Shown piece by piece: positions 31,077-40,023 of a stretch of 64,000 nucleotides of DNA. A model generated the notes under the pieces. The model saw only the letters and a list, made by a program, of their open reading frames with translations. It did no database searches and was not told the origin of the DNA. The position numbers and the translations under genes are program-made. Location: positions 1-64,000 of the forward strand of contig NZ_BDAU01000038.1 in NCBI RefSeq assembly GCF_001612615.1, in the 5' to 3' direction. Source of the stretch: Nocardia amikacinitolerans NBRC 108937. Lineage in GTDB: Bacteria > Actinomycetota > Actinomycetes > Mycobacteriales > Mycobacteriaceae. The first letter of the stretch is position 1; every line of letters starts with the position of its first letter.

Positions 31077-31245
31077 GGAGAGTGGTTGCGCATCGGTCGC
31101 TCCATCGCCAGCGGAAGAGCCGTTCGAATCGGTCACAGACGGGGAGACGCGCACGCGTCCACCATACGGAACCGCTCCGACAAGGTGCCCGCTCAGATCT
31201 CCTGCCGTGTTCCATCTGAGACCTTCAGCGTGTTTACTCCTCGAT

Positions 31246-31488
31246 ATGCAAGGACTCGCTGTGGTGCTCTTCCCAGTGGTGTTGATGCTGTTCGCACTGC
31301 TGATGGAGCGGGTCGAGAATCGGCTCCGCAAACTTCTCGAACCCGACCCGGAGGTTCAGCAGTACCTGGACAGGGCCAGCAACGCCGAGGTCAAGGAGTT
31401 GACGAAGGCCGGACTGCCCGCCGCGGTGGCCCGGATGCGTAAGCGCCGTTCCCGTAACGACGACCTGGACGTCGCTCGAGCGAGCTGA
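31246..31488 (+). CDS. Small membrane protein (Rv3675 type)
   Basis: An 80-aa protein: one N-terminal transmembrane helix (LAVVLFPVVLMLFALLM) followed by a charged, helical cytoplasmic tail with ERVENRLRKLLEPD and a basic MRKRRSR stretch. It lies between divergent nth and crp, where M. tuberculosis has Rv3675. ATG at 31246 is the first start giving the helix directly; no strong ribosome site precedes it. Function unknown; conserved position supports a real gene. Confidence 0.75.
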   Translation: MQGLAVVLFPVVLMLFALLMERVENRLRKLLEPDPEVQQYLDRASNAEVKELTKAGLPAAVARMRKRRSRNDDLDVARAS

Positions 31489-31523
31489 ATCCACTACCTG
31501 GACGCCGCGCAATCCACTCGTTA

Positions 31524-31539
31524 CGTGGTGTCTGTCACT
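31524..31539. promoter_or_regulatory. Candidate CRP site in the crp promoter
   Basis: CGTGG-TGTCTG-TCACT is close to the CRP consensus TGTGA-N6-TCACA in both half-sites and lies about 85 nt before the crp start. It suggests autoregulation. Confidence 0.45.
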
Positions 31540-31624
31540 ACGCCGCCACAATGCCGCGTAGACTGCGCTGTTGGCCGATTCGCTTCGGTCCAGCCCAGAG
31601 CCATTTCCCATAAGGAGCACATTC

Positions 31625-32299
31625 GTGGACGAGGCCCTCGCCAGAGCAGGCATCTTCCAAGGCGTAGAGCCCACCGCGGTGGCGGCACTCGCCAAACAAC
31701 TGCAGCCGGTGGATTTCCCGCGCGGCCATGTCATTTTCAACGAGGGCGAACCCGGCGATCGGCTGTACATCATCACCTCGGGCAAGGTGAAGATCGGCCG
31801 ACGTTCCCCGGACGGCCGGGAGAACCTGCTCACCATCATGGGCCCGTCGGACATGTTCGGCGAGCTGTCGATCTTCGACCCCGGCCCGCGCACCTCGACC
31901 GCGACCACGGTCACCGAGGTCCGCGCCGTCACGATGGATCGCGATGCCCTCAAGGCCTGGATCGACCAGCGGCCCGAGATCGCCGAGCAGCTGCTCCGCG
32001 TGCTCGCCCGCCGTTTGCGGCGCACCAACAACAACCTCGCCGACCTGATCTTCACCGACGTTCCCGGTCGCGTCGCCAAGGCGCTGTTGCAGCTCGCGCA
32101 GCGGTTCGGCACGCAGGAGGCCGGCGCCCTCCGGGTCACCCACGACCTCACCCAGGAAGAGATCGCCCAGCTCGTCGGCGCGTCTCGCGAGACCGTCAAC
32201 AAGGCGCTCGCCGACTTCGCGCACCGCGGCTGGCTGCGGCTCGAGGGCAAGAGCGTGCTCATCTCCGACTCCGAGCGGCTCGCGCGGCGCGCCCGCTGA
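31625..32299 (+). CDS. crp: cAMP receptor protein, CRP/FNR family
   Basis: A 224-aa transcription factor, the exact length of M. tuberculosis Rv3676. Cyclic-nucleotide fold: FNEGEPGDRLYIITSGKVKI, and the phosphate-binding cassette FGELSIFDPGPRTSTATT. A C-terminal winged helix follows (TQEEIAQLVGASRETVNKAL; recognition helix SRETVNK). Start GTG at 31625, preceded by TAAGGAGCAC. It responds to cAMP and controls energy and stress genes. A CRP-like operator lies in its own promoter and a strong terminator follows. Confidence 0.97.
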   Translation: MDEALARAGIFQGVEPTAVAALAKQLQPVDFPRGHVIFNEGEPGDRLYIITSGKVKIGRRSPDGRENLLTIMGPSDMFGELSIFDPGPRTSTATTVTEVRAVTMDRDALKAWIDQRPEIAEQLLRVLARRLRRTNNNLADLIFTDVPGRVAKALLQLAQRFGTQEAGALRVTHDLTQEEIAQLVGASRETVNKALADFAHRGWLRLEGKSVLISDSERLARRAR

Positions 32300-32317
32300 C
32301 TCGCTTCCGATACGGCT

Positions 32318-32358
32318 CGGCCCGCCGGATCCAGCGCTCCACTGGATCCGGCGGGCCG
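32318..32358. terminator. Strong bidirectional terminator after crp
   Basis: Perfect 17-bp stem CGGCCCGCCGGATCCAG (32318-32334) / 32342-32358 with loop CGCTCCA. Positioned between convergent crp and the MBL hydrolase gene. Confidence 0.88.
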
Positions 32359-32399
32359 TCGTGCTTCGCTCCGGCTGTGCGGCGGACGCGGTAGTCGGG

Positions 32400-33191
32400 C
32401 TACCGCTCGGCGCGCAGGTACTCCAGTTGGGCCTGCACCGAACTGCGCGCGGCCAGCCAGAGCCGCTTGTCCACATCCGCGTACACCTTGCGCACCACTG
32501 CCATGGCGCCCGCGTCCGGACCGAGCTCGGCGAGCGCGGCGCGCACCTGGTCGAGCCGCTCCTTGCGGTGCTGGATGTAGTACCGCGCGACCGGTTCCAG
32601 ATCCGGGTGGTCCGGGCCGTGCGCGGGCAGCAGCGCCTTGCCCGCGCCCGCCTCGATGAGCCGGTCCAGCGAGGTGAGGTAGTCGGCGAGGGTGCCGTCG
32701 GTGGAGTCGAGCACGGTGGTGCCGCTGCCGAGGATGGTGTCGCCGGTGAGCACCGCGTCGTCGAGCACGAAGCTCAGCGAGTCGGCGGTGTGCCCGGGCG
32801 TGGCGAGCACCCCGATCCGTAGCCCGGCGGCCTCGATCACCTCGCCGTCGGTCAGCGGCGCGGCCGCACCGCGCACGAATTCCGGATCCTTCGCGCGCAC
32901 CGGCGTGCCGGTCAGCTTCACCAAGCGCTCGATGCCGCCGGTGTGATCGTGATGGCGGTGCGTGATCAGGGTCAGCGCGATCTTGCCCTCGGTGACCCTG
33001 GCGATGGCCTCGCTGTGCTTCTTGTCCTTCGGCCCCGGATCGACCACGACGTACTCCGACGCATCCGGCGCACGCAGGATCCAGGTGTTGGTGCCGTCCA
33101 GGGTCATCTGGCCGGGATTGTCCGCGAGCAGCACCGCCGCCGTCGGCGTCACCTGGCGCAATTGCCCGTACGCGGGATGGGTCGGCGTCAT
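32400..33191 (-). CDS. Metallo-beta-lactamase-fold hydrolase (Rv3677c type)
   Basis: A 263-aa metal-dependent hydrolase. Metal ligands are THRHHDHTGG (HxHxDH), TPGHTADS, LTGDTILG and LLPAHG. The C-terminal region has HRKERLDQVRAAL, as in LACTB2/glyoxalase-II-like proteins, some of which are endoribonucleases. Start ATG 33191. Conserved next to RidA and crp in mycobacteria. Substrate unknown. Confidence 0.93.
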   Translation of the reverse strand: MTPTHPAYGQLRQVTPTAAVLLADNPGQMTLDGTNTWILRAPDASEYVVVDPGPKDKKHSEAIARVTEGKIALTLITHRHHDHTGGIERLVKLTGTPVRAKDPEFVRGAAAPLTDGEVIEAAGLRIGVLATPGHTADSLSFVLDDAVLTGDTILGSGTTVLDSTDGTLADYLTSLDRLIEAGAGKALLPAHGPDHPDLEPVARYYIQHRKERLDQVRAALAELGPDAGAMAVVRKVYADVDKRLWLAARSSVQAQLEYLRAER

Positions 33192-33233
33192 CGCATCACC
33201 TCGGTCGTTCGGAGTCGTTGTCCGACAACCTGT

Positions 33234-33707
33234 CTAACGCACCTCGGCGATCAGTTCGACCTCGACCGGGGTGTTCTTGGGAAGTTCGGAGACGCCGACT
33301 GCCGAACGCGCGTGCACGCCCGCCTCGCCGAAGACCTCACCGAGGAACTCCGAGGCGCCGTTGATCACCAACGGCTGATCGGTGAATCCCGGCGCGGACG
33401 CGACGAAACCGACCACCTTGACGATCCGCACCACCTCGTCCAGCCCGACCAGGTCGTGCACCGCGGCCAGCGCGTTCAGCGCGCACAGCCGCGCCGCCTC
33501 GGCCGCCTCCGCCAGCGAGACCTCGGCGCCGACCTTGCCGGTCGCCGACAGCTCACCGTTCACGAAAGGCAGCTGCCCGGAGGTGTAGACGAGCGAACCG
33601 GTGCGCACCGCCGGGATGTAGGCCGCGACGGGCGCGGCCACCGCGGGCACGGTCAGTCCGAGCCGTTCCAGGTTCTTCCGCCACGGGGTGGCCGCGTCGA
33701 CAGCCAT
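33234..33707 (-). CDS. RidA/YjgF family protein
   Basis: A 157-aa RidA-like enamine/imine deaminase-fold protein (YjgF/Rv3678c type). SLVYTSGQLPF and the core ALNALAAVHDLVGLDEVVRIVKVVGFVAS are family typical. The C-terminal arginine expected for RidA catalysis is not obvious in the EVELIAEVR tail, so activity may differ. ATG at 33707, three bases after the stop of the 54-aa gene. Likely in one transcript with the MBL hydrolase. Confidence 0.92.
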   Translation of the reverse strand: MAVDAATPWRKNLERLGLTVPAVAAPVAAYIPAVRTGSLVYTSGQLPFVNGELSATGKVGAEVSLAEAAEAARLCALNALAAVHDLVGLDEVVRIVKVVGFVASAPGFTDQPLVINGASEFLGEVFGEAGVHARSAVGVSELPKNTPVEVELIAEVR

Positions 33708-33710
33708 GGC

Positions 33711-33875
33711 CTACTGCCTCGGACGCTTCAGGTAGGCGACATGCTGCTCGCCGGTCGGGCCGGGCAGCACCGTCACCAGCTCCCAACCGTCGGCGCCCCA
33801 CTGATCGAGGATCTGCTTGGTCGCGTGCGTCAGCAGCGGAACGGTCGCGTACTCCCACAGGGTCACATCACTCAT
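33711..33875 (-). CDS. DUF4177 small protein (Rv3678A type)
   Basis: A 54-aa protein beginning MSDVTLWEYATVPLLTH and containing ILDQWGADGWELVTVLPGP, the hallmark WEY..P......LN..G..GWELV pattern of DUF4177. ATG at 33875, stop TAG at 33711. It directly precedes ridA (3-bp gap), matching the Rv3678A-Rv3678c arrangement. Function unknown, but the conservation of pattern and position makes it a real gene. Confidence 0.88.
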   Translation of the reverse strand: MSDVTLWEYATVPLLTHATKQILDQWGADGWELVTVLPGPTGEQHVAYLKRPRQ

Positions 33876-34056
33876 GCGGTGAGTTTATGGGCGAGCTCGC
33901 GGCGCCGCGCGTTCCGGGCTCGCTTGGCGGAATATGCCTCGACGGCGGGCGCGATCATAGCGGCCGGAAGGACTGTCTGGTACAGAAGGTGCCGAAAACG
34001 GCAGTGTGACCGTATCCCTAGGGCGTGATCGCAGAACGGGTTATAGGCTCGCGAAC

Positions 34057-35094
34057 GTGGGAGTACCAACAGCAGTGCCTATTTCGGCGGAGCCGGGGCT
34101 CGAAACGGGTTGGCCGAAGCGCGCGGAAAAGGCCCGCTTGCACTACGTCTCCGGCAAAGGGGGAACGGGCAAGTCGACGGTCGCCGCCGCGCTCGCGCTG
34201 GCACTGGCCGCGGGCGGACGCCGGGTGCTGCTGGTCGAGGTCGAGAGCAGACAGTCCATCGCGCAGCTGTTCGACCTGCCGCCGCTGCCACCGATTGAGA
34301 CGAGAATCGCCACCGCGGACGGCGGCGGCGAGGTGGTCGCGCTCGCGCTCGACATCGAGCACGCCTTTCTCGAATACCTCGACATGTTCTACAACCTGGG
34401 CTTCGCGGGGCGGGCGATGCGCAGGATGGGCGCGGTCGAGTTCGTCACCACGATCGCTCCAGGCCTGCGCGACGTCATCTTGACCGGCAAGATCAAGGAA
34501 TGCGCGGTCCGCATGGACAGCACGGGCAAGCGGGTCTACGACGAAATCGTCGTTGACGCACCGCCGACCGGCCGGATCGCCAGCTTCCTCGACGTCACCA
34601 CCGCGATGGTCGAGATCGCCAAGGGCGGACCGATCGCCTCGCAGGCCGAGGGCGTATCCCGGCTGCTGCATTCGGATCAGACGATGATCCACCTGGTCAC
34701 GCTGCTCGAGGCGCTGCCGGTGCAGGAGACCGCCGACGCCGTCGCCGAACTCACCGCCAACAACCTGCGCATCGGCACGGTGATCGTGAACCGCGCGGGC
34801 GAGAGCTTCCTACCGACCGACGTGCGCAACAGGGCCGCCGAGGGCGACATCGACCGCGCCGCCATCCGCGCCGGACTGGAACGAGCCGGAATCACCTTGT
34901 CGGAGGACAGTTTCGAAGGGTTGATCACCGAGACCTACGAACACTCCGCCCGGCTGCGAGCGCAGGATGCCAGCGCGGCCGAGCTGAACAAGGTCGACGT
35001 GTCGCAGCTGCACCTGCCCGCGTTGGCCGACGGCATGGACCTCGGCGGACTCTACGAACTAGCCGAACACCTGAGTGCGCAGGGAGTGCGATGA
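34057..35094 (+). CDS. Anion-transporting ATPase, ArsA/GET3-like (Rv3679 type)
   Basis: A 345-aa deviant-Walker P-loop ATPase. Motif KGGTGKST (about residue 35) and Switch I DAPPTGR. It forms a heteromeric pair with the next gene; in mycobacteria the Rv3679-Rv3680 complex (BagAB) is needed for glycerol and nitric-oxide related stress survival. GTG at 34057 chosen; the frame extends upstream without a better start. Its stop overlaps the next start by ATGA. The chain ends YELAEHLSAQGVR as in the mycobacterial protein. Confidence 0.94.
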   Translation: MGVPTAVPISAEPGLETGWPKRAEKARLHYVSGKGGTGKSTVAAALALALAAGGRRVLLVEVESRQSIAQLFDLPPLPPIETRIATADGGGEVVALALDIEHAFLEYLDMFYNLGFAGRAMRRMGAVEFVTTIAPGLRDVILTGKIKECAVRMDSTGKRVYDEIVVDAPPTGRIASFLDVTTAMVEIAKGGPIASQAEGVSRLLHSDQTMIHLVTLLEALPVQETADAVAELTANNLRIGTVIVNRAGESFLPTDVRNRAAEGDIDRAAIRAGLERAGITLSEDSFEGLITETYEHSARLRAQDASAAELNKVDVSQLHLPALADGMDLGGLYELAEHLSAQGVR

Positions 35095-36203
35095 CCACGC
35101 TGGACATCTCGAAGATCATCGCCGATCCCACGGCGCGGGTCGTGGTGTGCTGCGGCTCCGGCGGCGTCGGCAAGACCACCACCGCCGCCGCGATCGCGCT
35201 GCGCGCCGCCGAGATGGGGCGCAAGGTCGTGGTGCTGACGATCGACCCCGCGCGCCGACTGGCCCAGTCACTCGGCGTCGCGGATCTGGACAACTCCCCG
35301 CAGCGGGTGGCGCTCGGCCCGGAGGCCAAGGGCGAGCTGTACGCGATGATGCTGAACATGCGTCGCACGTTCGACGACATGGTGCTCGAGCACACCTCCC
35401 CGGAGAAGGCCGAGCAGATCTTCGCCAACCCGATCTATCAGACCCTCGCGTCGTCCTTCGGCGGCACGCAGGAATACATGGCCATGGAGAAGCTCGGGCA
35501 GCTGGCGAACAAGCGGGAATGGGACCTGATCGTGGTCGACACCCCGCCGTCGCGCAACGCGCTCGACTTCCTCGACGCGCCGAAGCGTCTCGGAAACTTC
35601 CTGAACGGCAAGATGATCCGGCTCATCATGGCGCCGGGACGCGGCGTCGGCCGGTTCGTCACGGGTGCGATGAGCCTGGCCATGCGCGGCGTGTCCACCG
35701 TCGTCGGCGGGCAGCTGCTCAAGGACGCGTCGGTGTTCCTGCAGTCGCTGGAATCGCTGTTCGGCGGTTTCCAGGACCGCGCCGACCGCACCTACGCCTT
35801 GCTGTCGAAGCCGGGAACGCACTTCCTTGTGGTGGCCGCCCCGGAACCCGACGCGCTGCGCGAGGCGTCGTTCTTCGTCGACCGGCTCTCCACCGAGCAG
35901 ATGCCGCTCGCGGGACTCGTGCTCAACCGGACGCATCCGGCGCTGAGCGATCTGCCCGCCGATCACGCGCTCACCGCCGCCGACCAGCTGGCCGAATCCG
36001 ATCCGCTGACCAGCTCGGTGCTGCGCATCCACGCCGACCGGGTCGCAACGGCCAAACGCGAGCAGCACCTGCTGCACCGATTCACCGGCGCGCATCCGCG
36101 CGTGCCGATGGTCCCGGTGACCGCGCTGCCGTTCGAGGTCTGCGACCTCGAGGCGTTGCGCGCGGTGGGTGATCAGCTGACCGGAGCACCCATCTCCGCT
36201 TAA
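35091..36203 (+). CDS. Anion-transporting ATPase, ArsA/GET3-like (Rv3680 type)
   Basis: A 370-aa partner of the preceding ATPase. Deviant Walker A is GSGGVGKTT, followed by TIDPARRLAQSLG and Switch I DTPPSRNALDFLD. ATG at 35091 overlaps the upstream stop (ATGA), so the two are coupled and probably produced in equal amounts. A short inverted repeat rich in AGCCCGC/GCGGGCT (36250-36275) follows as a probable terminator before the convergent whiB4. Confidence 0.95.
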   Translation: MTTLDISKIIADPTARVVVCCGSGGVGKTTTAAAIALRAAEMGRKVVVLTIDPARRLAQSLGVADLDNSPQRVALGPEAKGELYAMMLNMRRTFDDMVLEHTSPEKAEQIFANPIYQTLASSFGGTQEYMAMEKLGQLANKREWDLIVVDTPPSRNALDFLDAPKRLGNFLNGKMIRLIMAPGRGVGRFVTGAMSLAMRGVSTVVGGQLLKDASVFLQSLESLFGGFQDRADRTYALLSKPGTHFLVVAAPEPDALREASFFVDRLSTEQMPLAGLVLNRTHPALSDLPADHALTAADQLAESDPLTSSVLRIHADRVATAKREQHLLHRFTGAHPRVPMVPVTALPFEVCDLEALRAVGDQLTGAPISA

Positions 36204-36289
36204 CAAAACGTTCGGTATTGAAGCGGAATCGCTATAGCCCCAAACGAAACCGAGCCCGCAATCGCGGGCTCGGTTTCTCGTTCTTTCGA

Positions 36290-36613
36290 CTACATCGCCA
36301 CTTGGTGCTGGCGCTGGGCCTGGAAGAAGTCGGCCCAAGAGGTCACCTCGGGATGCTGTTTCAGCAACGCCCTCCGCTGCCGTTCGGTCATCCCACCCCA
36401 CACGCCGAACTCGACGCGATTGTCGAGTGCATCGGCTCCACATTGCATCAGCACCGGACAGTGCCTGCAGATCGTCGCCGCTTTGCGCTGCGCCGCGCCG
36501 CGGACGAACAACTGATCGGGATCTACTTCCTTGCATCGGGCCTGGGATACCCAGGCGATTCGCGCTTCGGCCTGCTCTACGTCCAATCGAGCGATGGGGG
36601 TTGTCATATGCAT
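36290..36613 (-). CDS. whiB4: WhiB-family iron-sulfur regulator, WhiB4
   Basis: A 107-aa redox-sensing transcription factor. Four cysteines bind the [4Fe-4S] cluster: Cys27, Cys49, Cys52, Cys58 (C-x21-C-x2-C-x5-C). They are followed by the VWGG turn and the basic helix TERQRRALLKQH. Start ATG at 36613 has AAAGGGG 8 nt upstream; a second ATG at 36607 is possible. Position next to ponA2 identifies it as WhiB4, a regulator of antioxidant genes and oxygen response. A CRP-like site lies in its promoter. Confidence 0.95.
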   Translation of the reverse strand: MHMTTPIARLDVEQAEARIAWVSQARCKEVDPDQLFVRGAAQRKAATICRHCPVLMQCGADALDNRVEFGVWGGMTERQRRALLKQHPEVTSWADFFQAQRQHQVAM

Positions 36614-36723
36614 TTGGTGTGCCCCTTTGCAGTCCGAACACCGGGTCAACGGCGCTCCAGAATCGCGTGCCAGATCGCAGCAACCCGAACCCCGCTGCGC
36701 TCTGAACCACATTCCACTTTGAG

Positions 36724-36756
36724 TGTTAGCTCCATCACACTGGGTTCTCAATCTAG
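36724..36756 (-). promoter_or_regulatory. whiB4 promoter with candidate CRP site
   Basis: On the minus strand TTGCGC, an 18-bp spacer and TAGATT (36756-36751) form a plausible promoter. TGTTA-GCTCCA-TCACA at 36724-36739, one mismatch from the CRP consensus, would fall just downstream of the start of transcription, a repressing position. The CRP gene itself is 5 kb away. Confidence 0.4.
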
Positions 36757-36981
36757 GTAAAGGTATGGCCCGAGCGCAAGACCGTCTCGAGATTTTTTGG
36801 TACGCCCGTCCATGCAAACGTGATAAGGAACCGGTCGGTCGGCCCGATTCGCGACACGCCCACGCATGACACGCCGGACACGCCCAAGCGACACGCCCAA
36901 CAGGCCTGGACGAACACCGGATCTCGCCTTCGGACAAGCACACCCGAGAGGGCGCGAAGTGCAACCCGTACCCTTGGGAAC

Positions 36982-39345
36982 GTGTCGAATGTGCCGATCA
37001 CACATACGCTCGCGAAGCTGGCGGGCAGCTGCGCGCTGGCCGCGGTGCTCCTCGCCGGGCTCCTGTTCCCCCTCGCCGGTGGATTCGGGTTCGTCTCCAA
37101 CCGGGCCGCCGACGCCGTGGACAACGTCTCCGCGGAACTGGTCGAGGGCACCGTCCCAGCGGTCTCGACCATGGTGGACAAGAACGGGTCTCCCATCGCC
37201 TGGCTCTACGAGCAGCGCAGGTTCGAGGTGCCGAGCGAGCGGATCTCCAACGACATGAAGCTGGCGATCATCTCCATCGAGGACCGCCGCTTCGCCGACC
37301 ACGACGGCGTGGACTGGCAGGGCACGATGCGCGCCTTCCTCACCAACACCACCAGCGGCGAGGTGCAGCAGGGCGCGTCCACCCTCGACCAGCAGTACGT
37401 GAAGAACTTCCAGCTGCTCGTCGTCGCCAAGACCGACGCCGAACGCCGCGCGGCGATCGAGACCACCCCGGCGCGCAAGATCCGCGAGATCCGCATGGCG
37501 CTGACCTTGGACAAGGAACTCACCAAGGACGAGATCCTCACCAGGTATCTGAATCTCGTGCCGTTCGGCAATTCCTCCTACGGCATCCAGGACGCCGCGC
37601 AGACCTACTTCGGTATCGACGCGGCCGACCTGAACGTCCCGCAGTCGGCGATGCTCGCGGGCATGGTGCAGTCAAGCTCCAAGCTGAACCCCTACACCAA
37701 CCCGCAGGGCGTGCTGGCTCGCCGGAACACCGTGCTGGACACGATGATCCAGAACATCCCGGCGCGCGCCGAGGAGTTCCGCAAGGCCAAGTCCGAGCCG
37801 CTCGGCGTGCTGCCCGAGCCCAAGGGCCTGCCGCGCGGCTGCATCGCCGCCCAGGACCGCGGCTTCTTCTGCGACTACGCGCTGCAGTACCTGGCCAATT
37901 CGGGCATCAGCCGCGAACAGATCGACAAGGGCGGTTACCTGATCAAGACCACCCTCGATCCGGCCGTGCAGGACTCGGTGAAGCGCGCGGTCACCGAGGC
38001 CGCCAACCCCAACCTCGACAACATCGCCGAGGTGATGTCGGTGATCGCGCCCGGCCAGGACTCGCACGATGTCGTCGCCATGGCGAGCAGCCGCACCTAC
38101 GGTCTCAACCGCGACGCCAACGAGACGGTGCAGCCGCAGCCGTTCTCGATGGTCGGTGACGGCGCGGGCTCGGTCTTCAAGATCTTCACCACGGCGGCCG
38201 CCATGGAGAAGGGCCTCGGCATCGACTCCCAGCTCGACGTGCCGGGCCGCTTCGACGCGCGGGGCATGGGTAACGGTGGCGCCCGCGGCTGCCCACCCGC
38301 CACCTACTGCGTCGAGAACGCGGGCCGCTACAAGTCGCCGATGTCGGTCACCGAGGCGCTGGCCACCTCGCCGAACACCGCGTTCGTCAAGCTGATCCAG
38401 GCCGTCGGCGTCACCCCGACCGTCGACATGGCGGTGCGGCTCGGCATGCGCTCGTTCACCACCCCCGGCAGCTCCGGGCACGGCAACCAGAGCCTGGCCG
38501 ACATGATCAAGGACCAGAACCTCGGCTCGTTCACCCTCGGCCCGGTCGCGATCAACCCGCTCGAGCTCTCCAACGTCGCCGCGACGCTTGCCTCCGGCGG
38601 ACGCTGGTGCCCGCCCTCCCCGATCAAGGAGGTCGTCGACCGCAGCGGCAAGCAAGTTCCGCTCACCCAGCAGGCCTGCGAGCAGGTGGTCGAGCCCGGC
38701 CTTGCCAACACGCTCGCCAACGCGATGAGCAAGGACGACACCGCGGGCACCGCCGCGGCCGCGGCCCAGGCCACCGGCTGGAACCTGCCGATGGCAGGCA
38801 AGACGGGAACCACGGAAAGCCACCGTTCATCGGCCTTCTTCGGCTTCACCAACTCGCTGGCCGCCGCGGTCTACGTCTACGGCGACAGCCCGACGCCCGG
38901 CGAGATCTGCTCGTTCCCGCTGCGCAACTGCGGTGACGGCAGCCTGTTCGGCGGTAACGAACCCGCGCGCACCTGGTTCAACGCGATCAAGCCGGTCATC
39001 GGCAACTTCCCGCCGCCGGTGCTGCCGCCGCTGGACGACAAGTACGTCCGCGGTGCGAACAACTCGCAGGTGCCCGATGTGGTCGGCATGTCGCAGGGCG
39101 AGGCGACGACCGCGCTGATCGCCGCTGGCTTCCAAGTCTCGGCCGTCAACGGGTCGGGCCCGCCGCCCAAGGGCAGCGTGATGAGCACCGCGCCGAACGG
39201 TTCGGCCATCCCCGGGTCCGTCATCACGATCTACATCAGTGACGGCACCCAGCGCCAGGCACCGCCGCCGCCCGCTCCTGGTCCGCTGCCGCCGCCTCCG
39301 GCGCTGCCGCCGGGCTTCCCGCTGCCGCCGTGGTGGCCTAGGTAA
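36982..39345 (+). CDS. ponA2: Bifunctional penicillin-binding protein PonA2
   Basis: A 787-aa class A PBP that polymerises and cross-links peptidoglycan. Signal anchor (about residues 15-35), GT51 domain with IEDRRFADHDGVDWQGTMRA and QGASTLDQQYVKN, transpeptidase with GSVFKIF (SxxK), SPNTAF (SxN) and GKTGTTE (KTG). A PASTA domain (VPDVVGMSQGEATTALIAAG) and a Pro-rich tail end it. GTG at 36982 has no ribosome site, but TACCCT ends 8 nt upstream, so the mRNA is probably leaderless. Position equals Rv3682, next to whiB4. Confidence 0.96.
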   Translation: MSNVPITHTLAKLAGSCALAAVLLAGLLFPLAGGFGFVSNRAADAVDNVSAELVEGTVPAVSTMVDKNGSPIAWLYEQRRFEVPSERISNDMKLAIISIEDRRFADHDGVDWQGTMRAFLTNTTSGEVQQGASTLDQQYVKNFQLLVVAKTDAERRAAIETTPARKIREIRMALTLDKELTKDEILTRYLNLVPFGNSSYGIQDAAQTYFGIDAADLNVPQSAMLAGMVQSSSKLNPYTNPQGVLARRNTVLDTMIQNIPARAEEFRKAKSEPLGVLPEPKGLPRGCIAAQDRGFFCDYALQYLANSGISREQIDKGGYLIKTTLDPAVQDSVKRAVTEAANPNLDNIAEVMSVIAPGQDSHDVVAMASSRTYGLNRDANETVQPQPFSMVGDGAGSVFKIFTTAAAMEKGLGIDSQLDVPGRFDARGMGNGGARGCPPATYCVENAGRYKSPMSVTEALATSPNTAFVKLIQAVGVTPTVDMAVRLGMRSFTTPGSSGHGNQSLADMIKDQNLGSFTLGPVAINPLELSNVAATLASGGRWCPPSPIKEVVDRSGKQVPLTQQACEQVVEPGLANTLANAMSKDDTAGTAAAAAQATGWNLPMAGKTGTTESHRSSAFFGFTNSLAAAVYVYGDSPTPGEICSFPLRNCGDGSLFGGNEPARTWFNAIKPVIGNFPPPVLPPLDDKYVRGANNSQVPDVVGMSQGEATTALIAAGFQVSAVNGSGPPPKGSVMSTAPNGSAIPGSVITIYISDGTQRQAPPPPAPGPLPPPPALPPGFPLPPWWPR

Positions 39346-39349
39346 ACAG

Positions 39350-39387
39350 AGAACCGCCGACCGGCGTTGCTGCCGGTCGGCGGTTCT
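39350..39387. terminator. Terminator between ponA2 and the GatB/YqeY gene
   Basis: 15-bp perfect stem AGAACCGCCGACCGG (39350-39364) / CCGGTCGGCGGTTCT (39373-39387), 8-nt loop, 5 nt after the ponA2 stop; usable from both convergent genes. Confidence 0.85.
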
Positions 39388-39405
39388 GGTTTTCGGGGCG
39401 CGGTG

Positions 39406-39870
39406 TCAGAGGCGGGCTTTGACGGCCGCGGAGATGCGCGAGCCGTCGGCCTTGCCCTCGGCGAGCGCGGTCGCGATCTTCATGACCTGACCCATCTGGC
39501 GCATGCCAGGTCGCTCGCCGATTTCCTCGGCGACCTGGGCGATCGCGGTGTCGGCCAGGTCGGCGATCTCGGCCTCGGTCAGCTGGGTCGGCAGATACTC
39601 GTCGATGATCCGCGCCTCGGCGTGTTCGTTGGCGGCGAGCTCACCGCGACCGGCCTGGGTGTAGACCTCGGCCGACTCGTTGCGCTTCTTCGCCTCCTTC
39701 TGCAGCACCGCGATCACCTCGGCGTCGGAGAGATCACGCGCCTGGGCGCCTGCGACCTCGGCGGTCTGGATCGCGGCAAGCAGCATGCGCAACGTCGCGA
39801 GGCGCAGCGTGTCCTTGGCTTTCATCGCGGCGGTCATGTCCGTCCGCAGCCGATCTTTGAGTTCCGACAT
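39406..39870 (-). CDS. GatB/YqeY domain protein (Rv3688c type)
   Basis: A 154-aa helical protein with the YqeY core: MSELKDRLRTDMTAAMKAKD at the start, then DAEVIAVLQKEAKKRNESAEVYTQAGR and DEYLPTQLTEAEI, ending GRISAAVKARL-like. Related to the tRNA-binding tail of GatB; may assist amidotransferase reactions on tRNA. ATG 39870 chosen over an upstream ATG because the family begins MSxLKxRLxxDM. Length equals the M. tuberculosis homologue. Confidence 0.93.
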   Translation of the reverse strand: MSELKDRLRTDMTAAMKAKDTLRLATLRMLLAAIQTAEVAGAQARDLSDAEVIAVLQKEAKKRNESAEVYTQAGRGELAANEHAEARIIDEYLPTQLTEAEIADLADTAIAQVAEEIGERPGMRQMGQVMKIATALAEGKADGSRISAAVKARL

Positions 39871-40023
39871 GAGGCACACGGTATCCGGTCGACGTCGCAC
39901 GTCCCACTACATTTCGCCTCGACGCGTGCCATCACCGCTGCTCGCGGACCCTCTCCGTCCGTTCGGCGCGGCTGTGCGGAAACACACTCGGCGTTCTGAG
40001 GCACCCTCACCTATGCTGGGCAA

